The notes under the pieces were generated by a model, which worked only from the letters and a program-made list of their open reading frames with translations, was not told the DNA's origin and did no database searches. A DNA stretch of 64,000 bases, from positions 1 to 64,000 of IMG/VR virus record IMGVR_UViG_3300047560_001714; one strand, 5' to 3'. Below, piece by piece: positions 31,418-39,458 of the stretch. The DNA comes from a virus. The first letter of the stretch is position 1, and each line of letters starts with the position of its first letter. The translations under genes were made by a program, and so were the position numbers.

Positions 31418-33736
31418 ATGGATATGAATAAAATTACAGTAATCAAAAGAAACGGGCAAAAAGCACCGTTGACCATTGAAAAATGGCAAGCTCAAATAGC
31501 TAATGTATGCAGTGGTATCGCAGACGTTAGCCAATCAATGATTGAAATCAAAAGTCAACCACATTATTATGACGGTATCACAACACGAGAGATCGATGAG
31601 GTAACCTTACGAGCAATCGTGGATTTAATCGATGTCGAGGCTAATCCAGATATCGGACATACAAATTACCAATACGTAGCAGGCAAGCACAGATTGTCTA
31701 TGTTACGTAAAGATGTATATGGTCAGTATGAACCATTACATATATATGACATAGTTCAAAAAAATATTAAATTAGGATTATATACCCCTGAACTTTTAGA
31801 ATGGTATTCTAAAGAGGAATGGGATAAAATTGAAAGTTTTATTGATCACTCAAAAGATGAACAATACTCGTATGCGGCAATTGAACAACTAATTGAAAAA
31901 TACTTAGTTCGCAATCGTGCAACAAACGAGGTGTTCGAAACTCCACAAATCAGATACATGATAGCAGCAGCAACGGTATTCCACAAAGAGGAGCCGAACT
32001 CTGCTAGAATGAAATTTATTAAGGAATATTATAATGCAGCGTCGGATGGTCTCTTCACTCTTGCCACTCCTGTTCTTGCTGGTCTTGGAACTCCAACAAA
32101 ACAATTTTCTTCTTGCGTCCTTATTAGGAGTGCCGACGATCTTGACAGTATATTTGCTTCTGGTGAGATGATGGCAAAATATGCTAGCAAGCGTGCTGGC
32201 ATAGGTTTAGAAGTCGGCAGATTACGTCCACTTGGCTCACCAATTCGTAATGGTGAAATCATGCACACTGGTTACATTCCATTTTTAAAGAAATGGTTAG
32301 GTGACCTCAAATCTTGCTCACAGGGCGGAATTCGTAACGCAAGTTGTACGACATTCTACCCAATTTGGCATTACCAATTTGACGACTTAATTGTTCTCAA
32401 AAATAACCAAGGAACTGAGGAAACTCGTGTTAGACACCTTGATTACGGGGTTGTCCTATCTGGATTTTTCTGGCGTAGATTTAAAAATCGTGAAAATATC
32501 ACATTCTTTGATCCAAACCAAGTACCAGATTTATATGAAGCATTCTATCAAGATTCTAATTTATTTGAGGAACTTTATGTAAAGTATGAAAAACGTAAAG
32601 ACCTTCGTAAAAAAACAATGAGTGCCGAGGAGGTATTCAAAGGTGGTGTATTAAAAGAACGCTCTGATACTGGTCGCATTTACTTAGTCAATATTGACAA
32701 CGTAATGAACCAAGGTGCGTTTGATCCATTAGTGCATACAGTATACCAATCCAATCTCTGTGTTGAAATTGTATTACCAACCAAACCATTTAAACGGTTA
32801 GACGATGCCGATGGGCGTATTGCTTTATGCACGTTGGGAAGTATTAATTGGGGTGCTTTCAGAAACCCAGAAGATATGCGCCGTTCAGCTAGATTGTTAC
32901 ACCGCAGTTTAAACAATATCTTAGATTACCAAGATTTCCTAAGTATTCAAAGTGAGCTTAGTAACCTAGAAATTAGACCAATTGGTATTGGTATCACTAA
33001 CTTAGCATACTGGGCAGCTAAACGTAATTACAAATACGGCGAAGCTGATATGCTAGCCGAAGTTAAAACATGGATTGAACATCAAATGTTCTATTTGACT
33101 GAATCTAGTGTTGAATTAGCTGAAGATCGTGGACCGTGTTTACATAGCCATTTGACTCGATATGGACAAGGTATTTTTCCGTGGGAAAATCGTGCCGCTG
33201 GTGTAAATGAGTTAACCGATTTCACACCAGAAATTGACTGGGAACCATTACGCGAAAGAATGAAAAAATCTGGTGTACGCAACGCTGTTAATGGTGCAAT
33301 TGCGCCTGTTGAATCTAGCTCAGTTGTTATCAATTCAACCAATGGTATCGAAATGCCTATGCAATTGATTCAAACAAAAGAATCAAAAGCCGCTTCGTTA
33401 ACACAAGTTGTTCCAGAATTCCATAAACTAAAAAACAAGTATCAATTGTTATGGGACCAAACTGATTGTATAGGTTATTTGAAAACTGCAGCCGTATTAG
33501 CAGCATACATCGACCAAAGTATTTCTACTAATACGTTCTATAATCCAGCACATTTTGAAAATAGAAAAGTCCCAGCAACCCTAATTGCTAAAAACTTAAT
33601 GTTATTCCAAAAATGGGGCGGAAAAACTGTATACTACAGTCTTATCAATAAACAAGGTTCAAAAGCCGATGACGTTGAATTACCAAGCAGTGTTGTTGAT
33701 GATTTTGATGATGATTGTGAAGCATGTAAATTATGA
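31418..33736 (+). CDS. nrdA: Class I ribonucleotide reductase, alpha subunit
   Basis: A 772-residue protein that reduces ribonucleoside diphosphates together with NrdB. The start at 31418 has a GAGAG ribosome site; the longer frame from 31292 lies inside the leader hairpin. Domains: ATP-cone (~1-95, ITVIKRNGQKAPLTIEKWQ), then the ten-stranded barrel. Catalytic cysteines are Cys233 (FSSCVLIRS), Cys448 (SNLCVEI, including the N-x-C-x-E triad) and Cys471 (ALCTLGS). The C-terminal redox pair is Cys767/Cys770 (CEACKL). The presence of all these residues predicts an active enzyme. It is followed by small genes, NrdB and a glutaredoxin that can re-reduce it. Confidence 0.95.
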   Translation: MDMNKITVIKRNGQKAPLTIEKWQAQIANVCSGIADVSQSMIEIKSQPHYYDGITTREIDEVTLRAIVDLIDVEANPDIGHTNYQYVAGKHRLSMLRKDVYGQYEPLHIYDIVQKNIKLGLYTPELLEWYSKEEWDKIESFIDHSKDEQYSYAAIEQLIEKYLVRNRATNEVFETPQIRYMIAAATVFHKEEPNSARMKFIKEYYNAASDGLFTLATPVLAGLGTPTKQFSSCVLIRSADDLDSIFASGEMMAKYASKRAGIGLEVGRLRPLGSPIRNGEIMHTGYIPFLKKWLGDLKSCSQGGIRNASCTTFYPIWHYQFDDLIVLKNNQGTEETRVRHLDYGVVLSGFFWRRFKNRENITFFDPNQVPDLYEAFYQDSNLFEELYVKYEKRKDLRKKTMSAEEVFKGGVLKERSDTGRIYLVNIDNVMNQGAFDPLVHTVYQSNLCVEIVLPTKPFKRLDDADGRIALCTLGSINWGAFRNPEDMRRSARLLHRSLNNILDYQDFLSIQSELSNLEIRPIGIGITNLAYWAAKRNYKYGEADMLAEVKTWIEHQMFYLTESSVELAEDRGPCLHSHLTRYGQGIFPWENRAAGVNELTDFTPEIDWEPLRERMKKSGVRNAVNGAIAPVESSSVVINSTNGIEMPMQLIQTKESKAASLTQVVPEFHKLKNKYQLLWDQTDCIGYLKTAAVLAAYIDQSISTNTFYNPAHFENRKVPATLIAKNLMLFQKWGGKTVYYSLINKQGSKADDVELPSSVVDDFDDDCEACKL

Positions 33737-33756
33737 AAACTATATCATAGGATAAT

Positions 33757-34041
33757 ATGAAATTCTTTTCAACCCAAACTCGTCGTGAAGGCGATGTTTT
33801 AAAAATTAACTCAATTTTTACTTGGGGCAGGAGTATCAGCCCAACCAACGAACCAGATGGATGGTACTTTATAGTATCATTCCCATTTGGGATTACTAGA
33901 AACTATACCGACCCATGCACGTTTAAACCAAAGATTGGTAAATGTTATTATACTATTATGTTTAGACGTAGATACAAATATGAACAAATATTTGTAGCTA
34001 AGATGTGGCGACCACTTACACAGGAACTTGCAAATGGATGA
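33757..34041 (+). CDS. Hypothetical protein in the nrd operon
   Basis: A 94-residue basic protein (MKFFSTQTRREGDVLKINSI...WYFIVSFPFGITRNY). Probably a small beta-barrel; unrecognised. It lies between nrdA and nrdB, has a ribosome site (AGGA), and overlaps the next gene by 8 nt. Confidence 0.6.
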   Translation: MKFFSTQTRREGDVLKINSIFTWGRSISPTNEPDGWYFIVSFPFGITRNYTDPCTFKPKIGKCYYTIMFRRRYKYEQIFVAKMWRPLTQELANG

Positions 34042-34225
34042 CGCAGAAAATTTAGCAGAAATCGCAAAACAATTAAAAGATAAATTAAAATACTGGGGAG
34101 TACCCGATGATTTCTATATAGAAGATGAAGCAAAAGAGTTTATTCTGACTGCACTATCATCGGAAAAGATATCAAGTGTTTACATAGACAAAGACAATGG
34201 ACTTTGCATCGACGAATTTGAATAA
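34034..34225 (+). CDS. Hypothetical small acidic protein
   Basis: A 63-residue protein (MDDAENLAEIAKQLKDKLKY...), likely helical then beta. No motif is recognised. It overlaps the preceding gene and ends 10 nt before nrdB, so it is part of the nrd operon. Confidence 0.55.
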   Translation: MDDAENLAEIAKQLKDKLKYWGVPDDFYIEDEAKEFILTALSSEKISSVYIDKDNGLCIDEFE

Positions 34226-34235
34226 AGGAATATAC

Positions 34236-35336
34236 ATGTCAGATCAACAATACGATTTAAATACAAAAACTGATTATCTTCAACGTAAGATGTTCCTTGA
34301 CCCAGCTGGTCCAGTAACCATTCAACGCTTTGAAGAAGTTAAGTACAACAAACTTGCAAAGTTTGAGCAAACTCAACGTGGATTCTTTTGGATTCCAGAA
34401 GAAATCAATTTGTCAAAAGATGCCAATGATTTCAAAGATGCAAGCGACGCGGTTAAACATATTTTTACCAGTAACTTACTACGCCAAACCGCACTAGATA
34501 GTCTACAAGGCCGCGCACCTGTTCAAATTTTCAGTCCAGTTGCTAGTATCCCAGAACTTGAGGCATTAGTATCTATATGGTCGATGTTTGAAACCAACAT
34601 CCATAGTCGTAGTTATAGTCATATTATTAGAAATATCTATTCAATACCAAAAGACGTATTTAATACTATTCACAATACACAAGAAATCATTGATATGGCA
34701 TCTAGTGTTGGTAAATACTATAACAGACTACACAAACTTAATTGTCAAAAAGAATGTGGAATTGATGTTCCTATTAAAGAACATATTAAAGCAATTTGGT
34801 TGGCACTTCATGCAAGTTATGCGTTAGAAGCATTCAGATTTATGGTTTCATTTGCAACTAGTTTAGCAATGGTGGAAAACAAATTATTCATCGGCAATGG
34901 TAATATTATTGCGCTGATCTTACAAGATGAATTATTACATCGAGACTGGACTGCGTTTCTTATTAACCAAGTCATCAAAGAAGATAACAGATTCTTAGAA
35001 ATTAAAGATGAATGCGAAGCTGAGGTATATGGGATGTACATGGATGTTATCCGTGAAGAAAAAGCATGGGCAGATTACCTGTTCCAGAAAGGTCCAGTTA
35101 TTGGACTTAACGCAAACATTTTATGTGATTTTGTTGATTACACCGCTGTTGCAGCATTAAAAGAGGTTGGTATTAAATATTTAGGCACAGCACCTAAAAC
35201 AACACCAATCCCTTGGTTCAATAAGCATAGTGATCCAAGCAAAAAACAAACTGCACTCCAAGAAAGTGAGAGTGTAAACTACGTCATTGGCGTAATGAGC
35301 GACGAACTTGATTACGACGCTCTACCAGCAATATAA
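34236..35336 (+). CDS. nrdB: Class I ribonucleotide reductase, beta subunit
   Basis: A 366-residue diiron protein that makes the tyrosyl radical for NrdA. The start at 34236 follows AAAGGAA; an upstream frame from 34197 has none. Radical Tyr127 lies in NIHSRSYSHIIRNIY, as in E. coli (Tyr122), and LLHRDWTAF carries later iron ligands. One oddity: the ligand segment reads E119-T-N-I-H123. The usual spacing is E-x-x-H, so there is one extra residue between these two ligands. The C-terminal tail ends SDELDYDALPAI, resembling the peptide that docks on NrdA. Confidence 0.93.
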   Translation: MSDQQYDLNTKTDYLQRKMFLDPAGPVTIQRFEEVKYNKLAKFEQTQRGFFWIPEEINLSKDANDFKDASDAVKHIFTSNLLRQTALDSLQGRAPVQIFSPVASIPELEALVSIWSMFETNIHSRSYSHIIRNIYSIPKDVFNTIHNTQEIIDMASSVGKYYNRLHKLNCQKECGIDVPIKEHIKAIWLALHASYALEAFRFMVSFATSLAMVENKLFIGNGNIIALILQDELLHRDWTAFLINQVIKEDNRFLEIKDECEAEVYGMYMDVIREEKAWADYLFQKGPVIGLNANILCDFVDYTAVAALKEVGIKYLGTAPKTTPIPWFNKHSDPSKKQTALQESESVNYVIGVMSDELDYDALPAI

Positions 35337-35345
35337 GGAAATAAT

Positions 35346-35816
35346 ATGGCTAATTTTAAAAGTGAATTACTTGTCGAAAAAAGTAAATTAGAAAAAATGA
35401 TTGCAGAATGTTCTGCAAGCGATGCCGCGTGGGAGCTGCATAGAGTGGCTGGATTAAAAGCCAACTTAGCTGCGTGTGAGAAAAAACTTAAAATTATCGA
35501 AGATGACGCACACCAAGTGGTGGTGGATGAAATGAAATATTTTGTCAACCTTAACCGCGAACTTGATTCAAAATATAGTTGCAGAACCGTTCGTGCATTA
35601 TATGCAATCGCTGAGTGGTGTGAAAAACCACGTTCTCATAGTATCGCTACTTGGTGCCGTGATTTTGCTATGAAAAAAATTCATGCACCAGTTTGCTCGA
35701 TTGGTAAACCACCAGCTGCTAAATACAAGAAACCAGAAATTATTGGTACTATCTCTGATAGGGAAAAAGATGCCCTTATTGCCAGAGATATAATTGATAT
35801 AGTAGCAAAAGGATAA
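35346..35816 (+). CDS. Hypothetical coiled-coil protein
   Basis: A 156-residue protein: residues 1-60 form a coiled coil (SELLVEKSKLEKMIAECS...LKANLAACEKKLKIIED), followed by a small Cys/Trp-containing domain (SCRTVRALYAIAEWCEK, TWCRDFAMKKIH). Unrecognised. It lies between nrdB and the glutaredoxin with ribosome site AAGGAA. Confidence 0.55.
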   Translation: MANFKSELLVEKSKLEKMIAECSASDAAWELHRVAGLKANLAACEKKLKIIEDDAHQVVVDEMKYFVNLNRELDSKYSCRTVRALYAIAEWCEKPRSHSIATWCRDFAMKKIHAPVCSIGKPPAAKYKKPEIIGTISDREKDALIARDIIDIVAKG

Positions 35817-35825
35817 GGAAAAATT

Positions 35826-35993
35826 ATGGCAAAGATTCAAGAAGAAATTTATGTTTTACGTTTAAGCAAATTAGTTAGAGATGATACTAACGATGTATCA
35901 AAAATTGCGGATATCAACTTTAATGATAATATCGCAGCAGTTGCACAAGAATTACTTGGCGCTGGTGTAATGGTTGAAGTGATTAAAGAATAG
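35826..35993 (+). CDS. Hypothetical 55-residue protein
   Basis: A small gene with ribosome site AAGGA 8 nt before the ATG: MAKIQEEIYVLRLSKLVRDD...ELLGAGVMVEVIKE. It is likely an alpha/beta mini-protein. Spacing (9 nt each side) fits the operon. No known family. Confidence 0.6.
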   Translation: MAKIQEEIYVLRLSKLVRDDTNDVSKIADINFNDNIAAVAQELLGAGVMVEVIKE

Positions 35994-36001
35994 AGGGTAA
36001 C

Positions 36002-36241
36002 GTGTCAGAAACCTTTATTATTTGGGGCAAAGATCAATGCCCAATGTGTGACCAAGCAAAGAATTTACTTAAATCAAAAGGTTTAAGTTATGAGGAACGT
36101 AACCTGTCAGCTGGCGTATGGACCAGAGAACAATTATTAGAAGCTGTCCCAGATGCGCGTTCCGTTCCACAAATTTTCGTTAACGAAACCCACCTAGGTG
36201 GGTTTTCAGAATTAAGACAATACTTACAAGAGGCTGTATAA
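36002..36241 (+). CDS. nrdC: Glutaredoxin
   Basis: A 79-residue glutaredoxin with a GTG start (GAGGG ribosome site). Active site CPMC at residues 13-16, then RSVPQIFVNETHLGGFSEL, which holds the cis-Pro (TVPQIF type) and the glutathione-binding GG. It supplies electrons to NrdA/NrdB, whose genes are just upstream. Its stop overlaps the next start by one base. Confidence 0.9.
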   Translation: MSETFIIWGKDQCPMCDQAKNLLKSKGLSYEERNLSAGVWTREQLLEAVPDARSVPQIFVNETHLGGFSELRQYLQEAV

Positions 36242-36528
36242 TGTTAATCAATAAAGGTGCGTCAGTTGGTGACGTGGTAACTATGAAATTAGTGTCAGGT
36301 GAGGAATTACTTGGAACATTACGTGAGGAAACTGATTCATACGTCAAGGTTTCTAAACTAAAAGCGCTTACCTCGACCAAAGAAGGGCTTGGTATGATGC
36401 AATATGTTTTAACGGTTGATCCCGAACAAGACATCAAAGTAAATCGTGCAGTAATTATTATGATGGAACCAACTGATAAAGAGTTTGCGTCATCATATAC
36501 TAAAGCAACAACCGGATTGATACTATAA
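36241..36528 (+). CDS. Small Sm-like-fold phage protein
   Basis: A 95-residue protein (NKGASVGDVVTMKLVSGEEL, LGTLREETDSYVKVSKLKAL). The pattern of a five-stranded barrel with VSGEEL(L/V)G resembles Sm/LSm-like proteins common in T4-like marine phages. RNA binding is possible but not shown. It overlaps the glutaredoxin stop and the PAAR gene start by one base each. Confidence 0.55.
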   Translation: MLINKGASVGDVVTMKLVSGEELLGTLREETDSYVKVSKLKALTSTKEGLGMMQYVLTVDPEQDIKVNRAVIIMMEPTDKEFASSYTKATTGLIL

Positions 36529-36830
36529 TGGCGGAGGTTGCGCGTGGTAGTAGCACTGATACTGTAGCAACTGGCCACGGGTGTACAAGTACAACCAAAA
36601 CCGACAAATGCTCAACTAATGTTTTTGCCAATAGCAAAGGTATTTGTCGAAAAGGGGATGCAATTTTATCCCATACCAAACCATCTGGCAATAACTGTGT
36701 ATCTCACAGTGCAAATATATCCGGTGGGTCTAACAATGTGTTTGTAAATAATATAGCATTATCTAGAAAAGGCGATGCCGCTGATTTAGGGTCAATTTCG
36801 TCTGGTAGTGCTAATGTATTCGCAAACTAA
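36528..36830 (+). CDS. PAAR-repeat tail-spike tip protein
   Basis: A 100-residue protein made of PAAR-type repeats: ATGHGCTSTT, STNVFANSKGICRKGDAIL, SHSANISGGSNNVFVNNIAL and SRKGDAADLGSISSGSANVF. Regularly placed Cys and His residues bind metal. The protein caps the tail spike with a sharp tip, like T4 gp5.4. It ends directly at a late-promoter core and at the leader RNA region. Confidence 0.85.
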   Translation: MAEVARGSSTDTVATGHGCTSTTKTDKCSTNVFANSKGICRKGDAILSHTKPSGNNCVSHSANISGGSNNVFVNNIALSRKGDAADLGSISSGSANVFAN

Positions 36831-36834
36831 ATAT
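36827..36834 (+). promoter_or_regulatory. Late promoter core
   Basis: CTAAATAT, overlapping the PAAR gene stop and lying just before a sigma70 -35 box. Confidence 0.4.
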
Positions 36835-36839
36835 TTTTA

Positions 36840-36868
36840 TTGACATACTAATTATATATTAGTATAAT
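36840..36868 (+). promoter_or_regulatory. Sigma70-type promoter for the leader RNA / rlpA transcript
   Basis: TTGACA (36840-36845), 17-bp spacer, TATAAT (36863-36868). Expected start near 36875. Confidence 0.85.
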
Positions 36869-36872
36869 TACT

Positions 36873-37130
36873 AATCATTGGATATTAAATATTTAATGAT
36901 ATAAACTGTTTCGTAAGAAACTAAGATAGATGGACTGAATAGAGGTATCGTTCAGTCCGCGAGTCTTGGCCAATGAAGGAACCCGAAGTCGGGAAGCCAT
37001 ACTCGCCTAAGCATTTAAGTGCAAGTTGAATGCTGATGGAGAAAACGCCACTAACGAAGGGTTAGCAACCTTGGCTGTTATCTCCCTTAATGTAATGTGT
37101 TGCTGTTTTAGAACACACCAAGTGAAAGGA
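36873..37130 (+). ncRNA. Structured leader RNA upstream of the RlpA-like gene
   Basis: About 260 nt without a credible gene between a strong promoter and the RlpA-like start. By eye it holds a 5' hairpin (36874-36899); GTTTC-GTAA-GAAAC (36908-36921); GGACTGAA/TTCAGTCC (36932-36958); and GCGAGT/ACTCGC enclosing TTGGC/GCCA and a CCCG-AAGT-CGGG hairpin (36959-37006). A final domain GGAGA...TCTCC (37038-37085) contains GCCA/TGGC and a possible H-type pseudoknot (CTAAC-GAAGG-GTTAG with CCT). It may be a cis-acting leader or an independent small RNA. It matches no riboswitch class that I can name. Confidence 0.6.
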
Positions 37131-37136
37131 GAAAAA

Positions 37137-37715
37137 ATGAAAAATTCACTTATACCACTGGTTATTTCAATCGGTGTTGCTTTACCGTCTGTTGCTTATA
37201 CGAACAATGTTTCTCCAAGCAAACAGATTGAAAATGTTGCACATAAAAAAAGTGCAACCACAAAAAAAGATGTTAAAGCGGTACATAAAAAATTCAAAGT
37301 ACCACATAAACATCATCGACATATCCACAATGCAGTTGTGTCAAAAAGAAAAACCCGCCATCAAGATAAAGTCGCAAGAAAACAACGTGGGCATTCCTTT
37401 AAAGTGGTTGATGCTATTATGGACCCATCTAGTTTATTAGTTGGCACCGCATCATATTATGGTGGTGCGTTCCAAGGTAAAAAAACTGCATCTGGCGAGC
37501 GATTCAATCAAAGAGTTTTGACTGCTGCACATAGAACTATTCCGTTAAACTCATTAGTCGAGGTTACTAATTTGAAAAATAATAAAAAGGTAATTGTTCG
37601 TATTAATGACAGAGGTCCTTGGATTAAAAATAGGATTATCGATTTGTCAAAAGCGTCAGCGGACAGATTAGGAATTGGTGGAATAGCACAAGTTTCATTA
37701 AGAGTTTTAGAATGA
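37137..37715 (+). CDS. RlpA-like double-psi beta-barrel protein (secreted)
   Basis: A 192-residue protein with an AAAGGAG ribosome site and a signal peptide (MKNSLIPLVISIGVALPSVAY). A Lys/His-rich linker (VPHKHHRHIHNAV) follows, then a C-terminal RlpA/DPBB domain: LVGTASYYGGAFQGKKTASG, LTAAHRTIPLNSLVEVTN, VIVRINDRGPW, RIIDLSKASADRLG. RlpA proteins are septal lytic transglycosylases acting on denuded peptidoglycan. Here it is a candidate endolysin or a regulator of host division. The structured leader and own promoter suggest special control. It overlaps the next gene by ATGA. Confidence 0.8.
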   Translation: MKNSLIPLVISIGVALPSVAYTNNVSPSKQIENVAHKKSATTKKDVKAVHKKFKVPHKHHRHIHNAVVSKRKTRHQDKVARKQRGHSFKVVDAIMDPSSLLVGTASYYGGAFQGKKTASGERFNQRVLTAAHRTIPLNSLVEVTNLKNNKKVIVRINDRGPWIKNRIIDLSKASADRLGIGGIAQVSLRVLE

Positions 37716-38767
37716 ATAAATCACTAACTGGCGATTATATAACAGGATACTTAACATTAATAAGTGGATTGTCAATCTCATCAGTTGCTATATATTATTC
37801 GGTAATTGGGTTAGTCAGTATATTTTCATCCGCAGCTATGCCTATTATGATTATGGGCATAGTGTTGGAAATAAGTAAACTCATAGCCACAGTATGGCTT
37901 AAACGTCATTGGTCTGATGGGCCAGTGATGTTTAAGTCATTTTTTATTATAGCTGTTTTAATTTTTATGTTTATCACATCAATGGGGATTTTTGGGTTTT
38001 TATCACGGGCACATTCCGACCAAGCGGTTCCATTTGGTGACACCATAGAAAAAATTGAAATTATCGATGAAAAAATCAAGACACAACAAGAGAATATCAC
38101 TATAGCACGTAAAGCAATTTCCCAAATGAATGAGGCGGTCGATCAAACTATGGCTAGATCCACTTCAGAGGGCGGTGCTGCAAAAGCTATACAAATTCGG
38201 AAAGTTCAAGCAAAAGAACGTATCCAACTACAAAATGATATTACCACCGCACAAAATGAAATTTCAAACTTGCATACATTAAAAGAACCACTAGCGGCAG
38301 CAATGCGTCGAGCGGAAGCTGAGGTGGGTCCAATAAAATATATTGCGGCAATGATATATGGTGATACCTTAGATGCATCACTTTTGGAACATGCTGTTAG
38401 ATGGGTTATAATATTAATTGTTGTGGTATTTGACCCAATGGCTGTGATGTTGTTACTTGCGTGTCAACATACCTTTAATCAAATTCATATTAAGCAACAG
38501 GTGGAAATTCCGACAGTCGAATTACCCAGTATAAAAGCGAAACCTATTGTAAAAGAACCTATTGTACACGAATCAATTGTACAAGAACCAATTACTGAAA
38601 ATGATAGTATTTCTAATGTTTTTATTGACGAAATAGTAAATACAGGTGATGCGTTTCCAATCTCAGCAGAGATTGGCCAAGAGTTTACCAGAATAGATTA
38701 CAATCCACCACGCTCGTTCATATTCAATGGCGATCAATGGGTTGACGCAGAAAATTACAAAGTATAG
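37712..38767 (+). CDS. Integral membrane protein with long coiled coil
   Basis: A 351-residue protein with membrane helices near residues 12-30, 35-55, 72-95 and 225-250. A coiled coil at ~110-200 (EKIEIIDEKIKTQQENITIA, QNDITTAQNEISNLHTL) and a soluble C-terminal tail (~265-351) with VKEPIVHESIVQEP repeats follow. No known enzymatic motif. Translation is coupled to the RlpA-like gene, so a role in envelope change, superinfection exclusion or lysis is possible. Confidence 0.6.
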   Translation: MNKSLTGDYITGYLTLISGLSISSVAIYYSVIGLVSIFSSAAMPIMIMGIVLEISKLIATVWLKRHWSDGPVMFKSFFIIAVLIFMFITSMGIFGFLSRAHSDQAVPFGDTIEKIEIIDEKIKTQQENITIARKAISQMNEAVDQTMARSTSEGGAAKAIQIRKVQAKERIQLQNDITTAQNEISNLHTLKEPLAAAMRRAEAEVGPIKYIAAMIYGDTLDASLLEHAVRWVIILIVVVFDPMAVMLLLACQHTFNQIHIKQQVEIPTVELPSIKAKPIVKEPIVHESIVQEPITENDSISNVFIDEIVNTGDAFPISAEIGQEFTRIDYNPPRSFIFNGDQWVDAENYKV

Positions 38768-38775
38768 AAGGGTTT

Positions 38776-39195
38776 ATGAACTTAGGAAATATCACAATTT
38801 TAACACCACCAGATAAAATATTTAATTTAAATATAAGTTACTTACTGGTAAGTCCATCGATGACTGTTAAACAACAATTCCAAACAATTCTGAGTAAAAT
38901 TCCAGATGCAATAAATGTGTTTATGTACGAATCGGACGAAACAGATATTGATTGGTTGTTAAGTGTCGGAATGATGGCTGATGTTGTTATTATTGACATA
39001 GATAATTGTAACCAAATTACAAAAACATTTATTTCAGTGTTGTTAGCACAACCAAATGTTCATTACATTACAACAGATGAAATAACCCCATACGGTCTAG
39101 TATCCAAGAATAGAATATATAACTTGGACTGGATAGTTGAAAATATAGACGATATTATAGATGAGGATAACGATGATAATCAATCAGAAGACTAG
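38776..39195 (+). CDS. Hypothetical acidic protein
   Basis: A 139-residue protein (MNLGNITILTPPDKIFNLN...) with a Rossmann-like alternation (ADVVIIDIDNCNQITKTFIS) and a very acidic tail (DEDNDDNQSED). The function is unknown. Its 3' end overlaps the bS21 gene by 23 nt. Confidence 0.6.
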   Translation: MNLGNITILTPPDKIFNLNISYLLVSPSMTVKQQFQTILSKIPDAINVFMYESDETDIDWLLSVGMMADVVIIDIDNCNQITKTFISVLLAQPNVHYITTDEITPYGLVSKNRIYNLDWIVENIDDIIDEDNDDNQSED

Positions 39196-39403
39196 AACAG
39201 GTGTGTTAGTACGTGAAAGTGATAACATTAACCAATCACTTAGAAAATTCAAAAAGAAAGTTGAGGAATCTGGTAAATTAGATGACTTGCGAAAAAATGA
39301 ATTTTACGAAAAGCCAACCACCACTCGTAAACGTGCCAAAGGCGCGGCTCGTGCTAGACTTAAGAAAAAACTTCTGAAAGAAGCCCTTCCAAAAAAACAT
39401 TGA
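39173..39403 (+). CDS. rpsU: Ribosomal protein bS21
   Basis: A 76-residue basic protein. It carries the bS21 core NINQSLRKFKKKVEESGKL followed by EFYEKPTTTRKRAKGAARAR, a close match to the bacterial EFYEKPTTERKRAKA signature. The start at 39173 has GAGG 6 nt upstream, better than ATG 39161. bS21 joins the 30S subunit near the anti-Shine-Dalgarno sequence and can affect start selection. Phage-encoded bS21 has been reported in other aquatic phages. It may favour phage mRNAs, including those without a ribosome site (inference). Confidence 0.93.
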   Translation: MIINQKTRTGVLVRESDNINQSLRKFKKKVEESGKLDDLRKNEFYEKPTTTRKRAKGAARARLKKKLLKEALPKKH

Positions 39404-39428
39404 CATATTACATACCCTCTGATAGAAT
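39400..39428 (+). promoter_or_regulatory. Sigma70-type promoter inside a hairpin
   Basis: TTGACA (39400-39405), 17-bp spacer, TAGAAT (39423-39428). The left arm of the 39412-39454 hairpin lies in the spacer, so transcripts from this promoter lack it. Confidence 0.75.
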
Positions 39429-39454
39429 ATATTTTTTATATTCATAGAGGGTAT
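39412..39454 (+). promoter_or_regulatory. Hairpin hiding the ribosome site of the next gene
   Basis: ATACCCTCT (39412-39420) pairs with AGAGGGTAT (39446-39454); inside it GAATATA pairs with TATATTC. The right arm contains AGAGGG, the ribosome site of the gene at 39459. Read-through RNA would be closed and RNA from the internal promoter open. Confidence 0.65.
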
Positions 39455-39458
39455 TTTT

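Noticed and set aside
36908-37085. c-di-AMP (ydaO), cobalamin, glutamine or SAM riboswitch identity for the leader RNA
   Set aside because: The gene context (RlpA) recalls ydaO-type leaders, but none of the conserved core strings of these classes could be lined up with the sequence.
36932-37085. Group I intron in the leader region
   Set aside because: No recognisable P3/P7 core strings and no interrupted gene on the two sides.
37026-37136. Start of the RlpA-like protein at 37026
   Set aside because: It would add a Cys-rich segment before the signal peptide and begin within the structured leader; ATG 37137 has an AAAGGAG site and begins a normal signal peptide.
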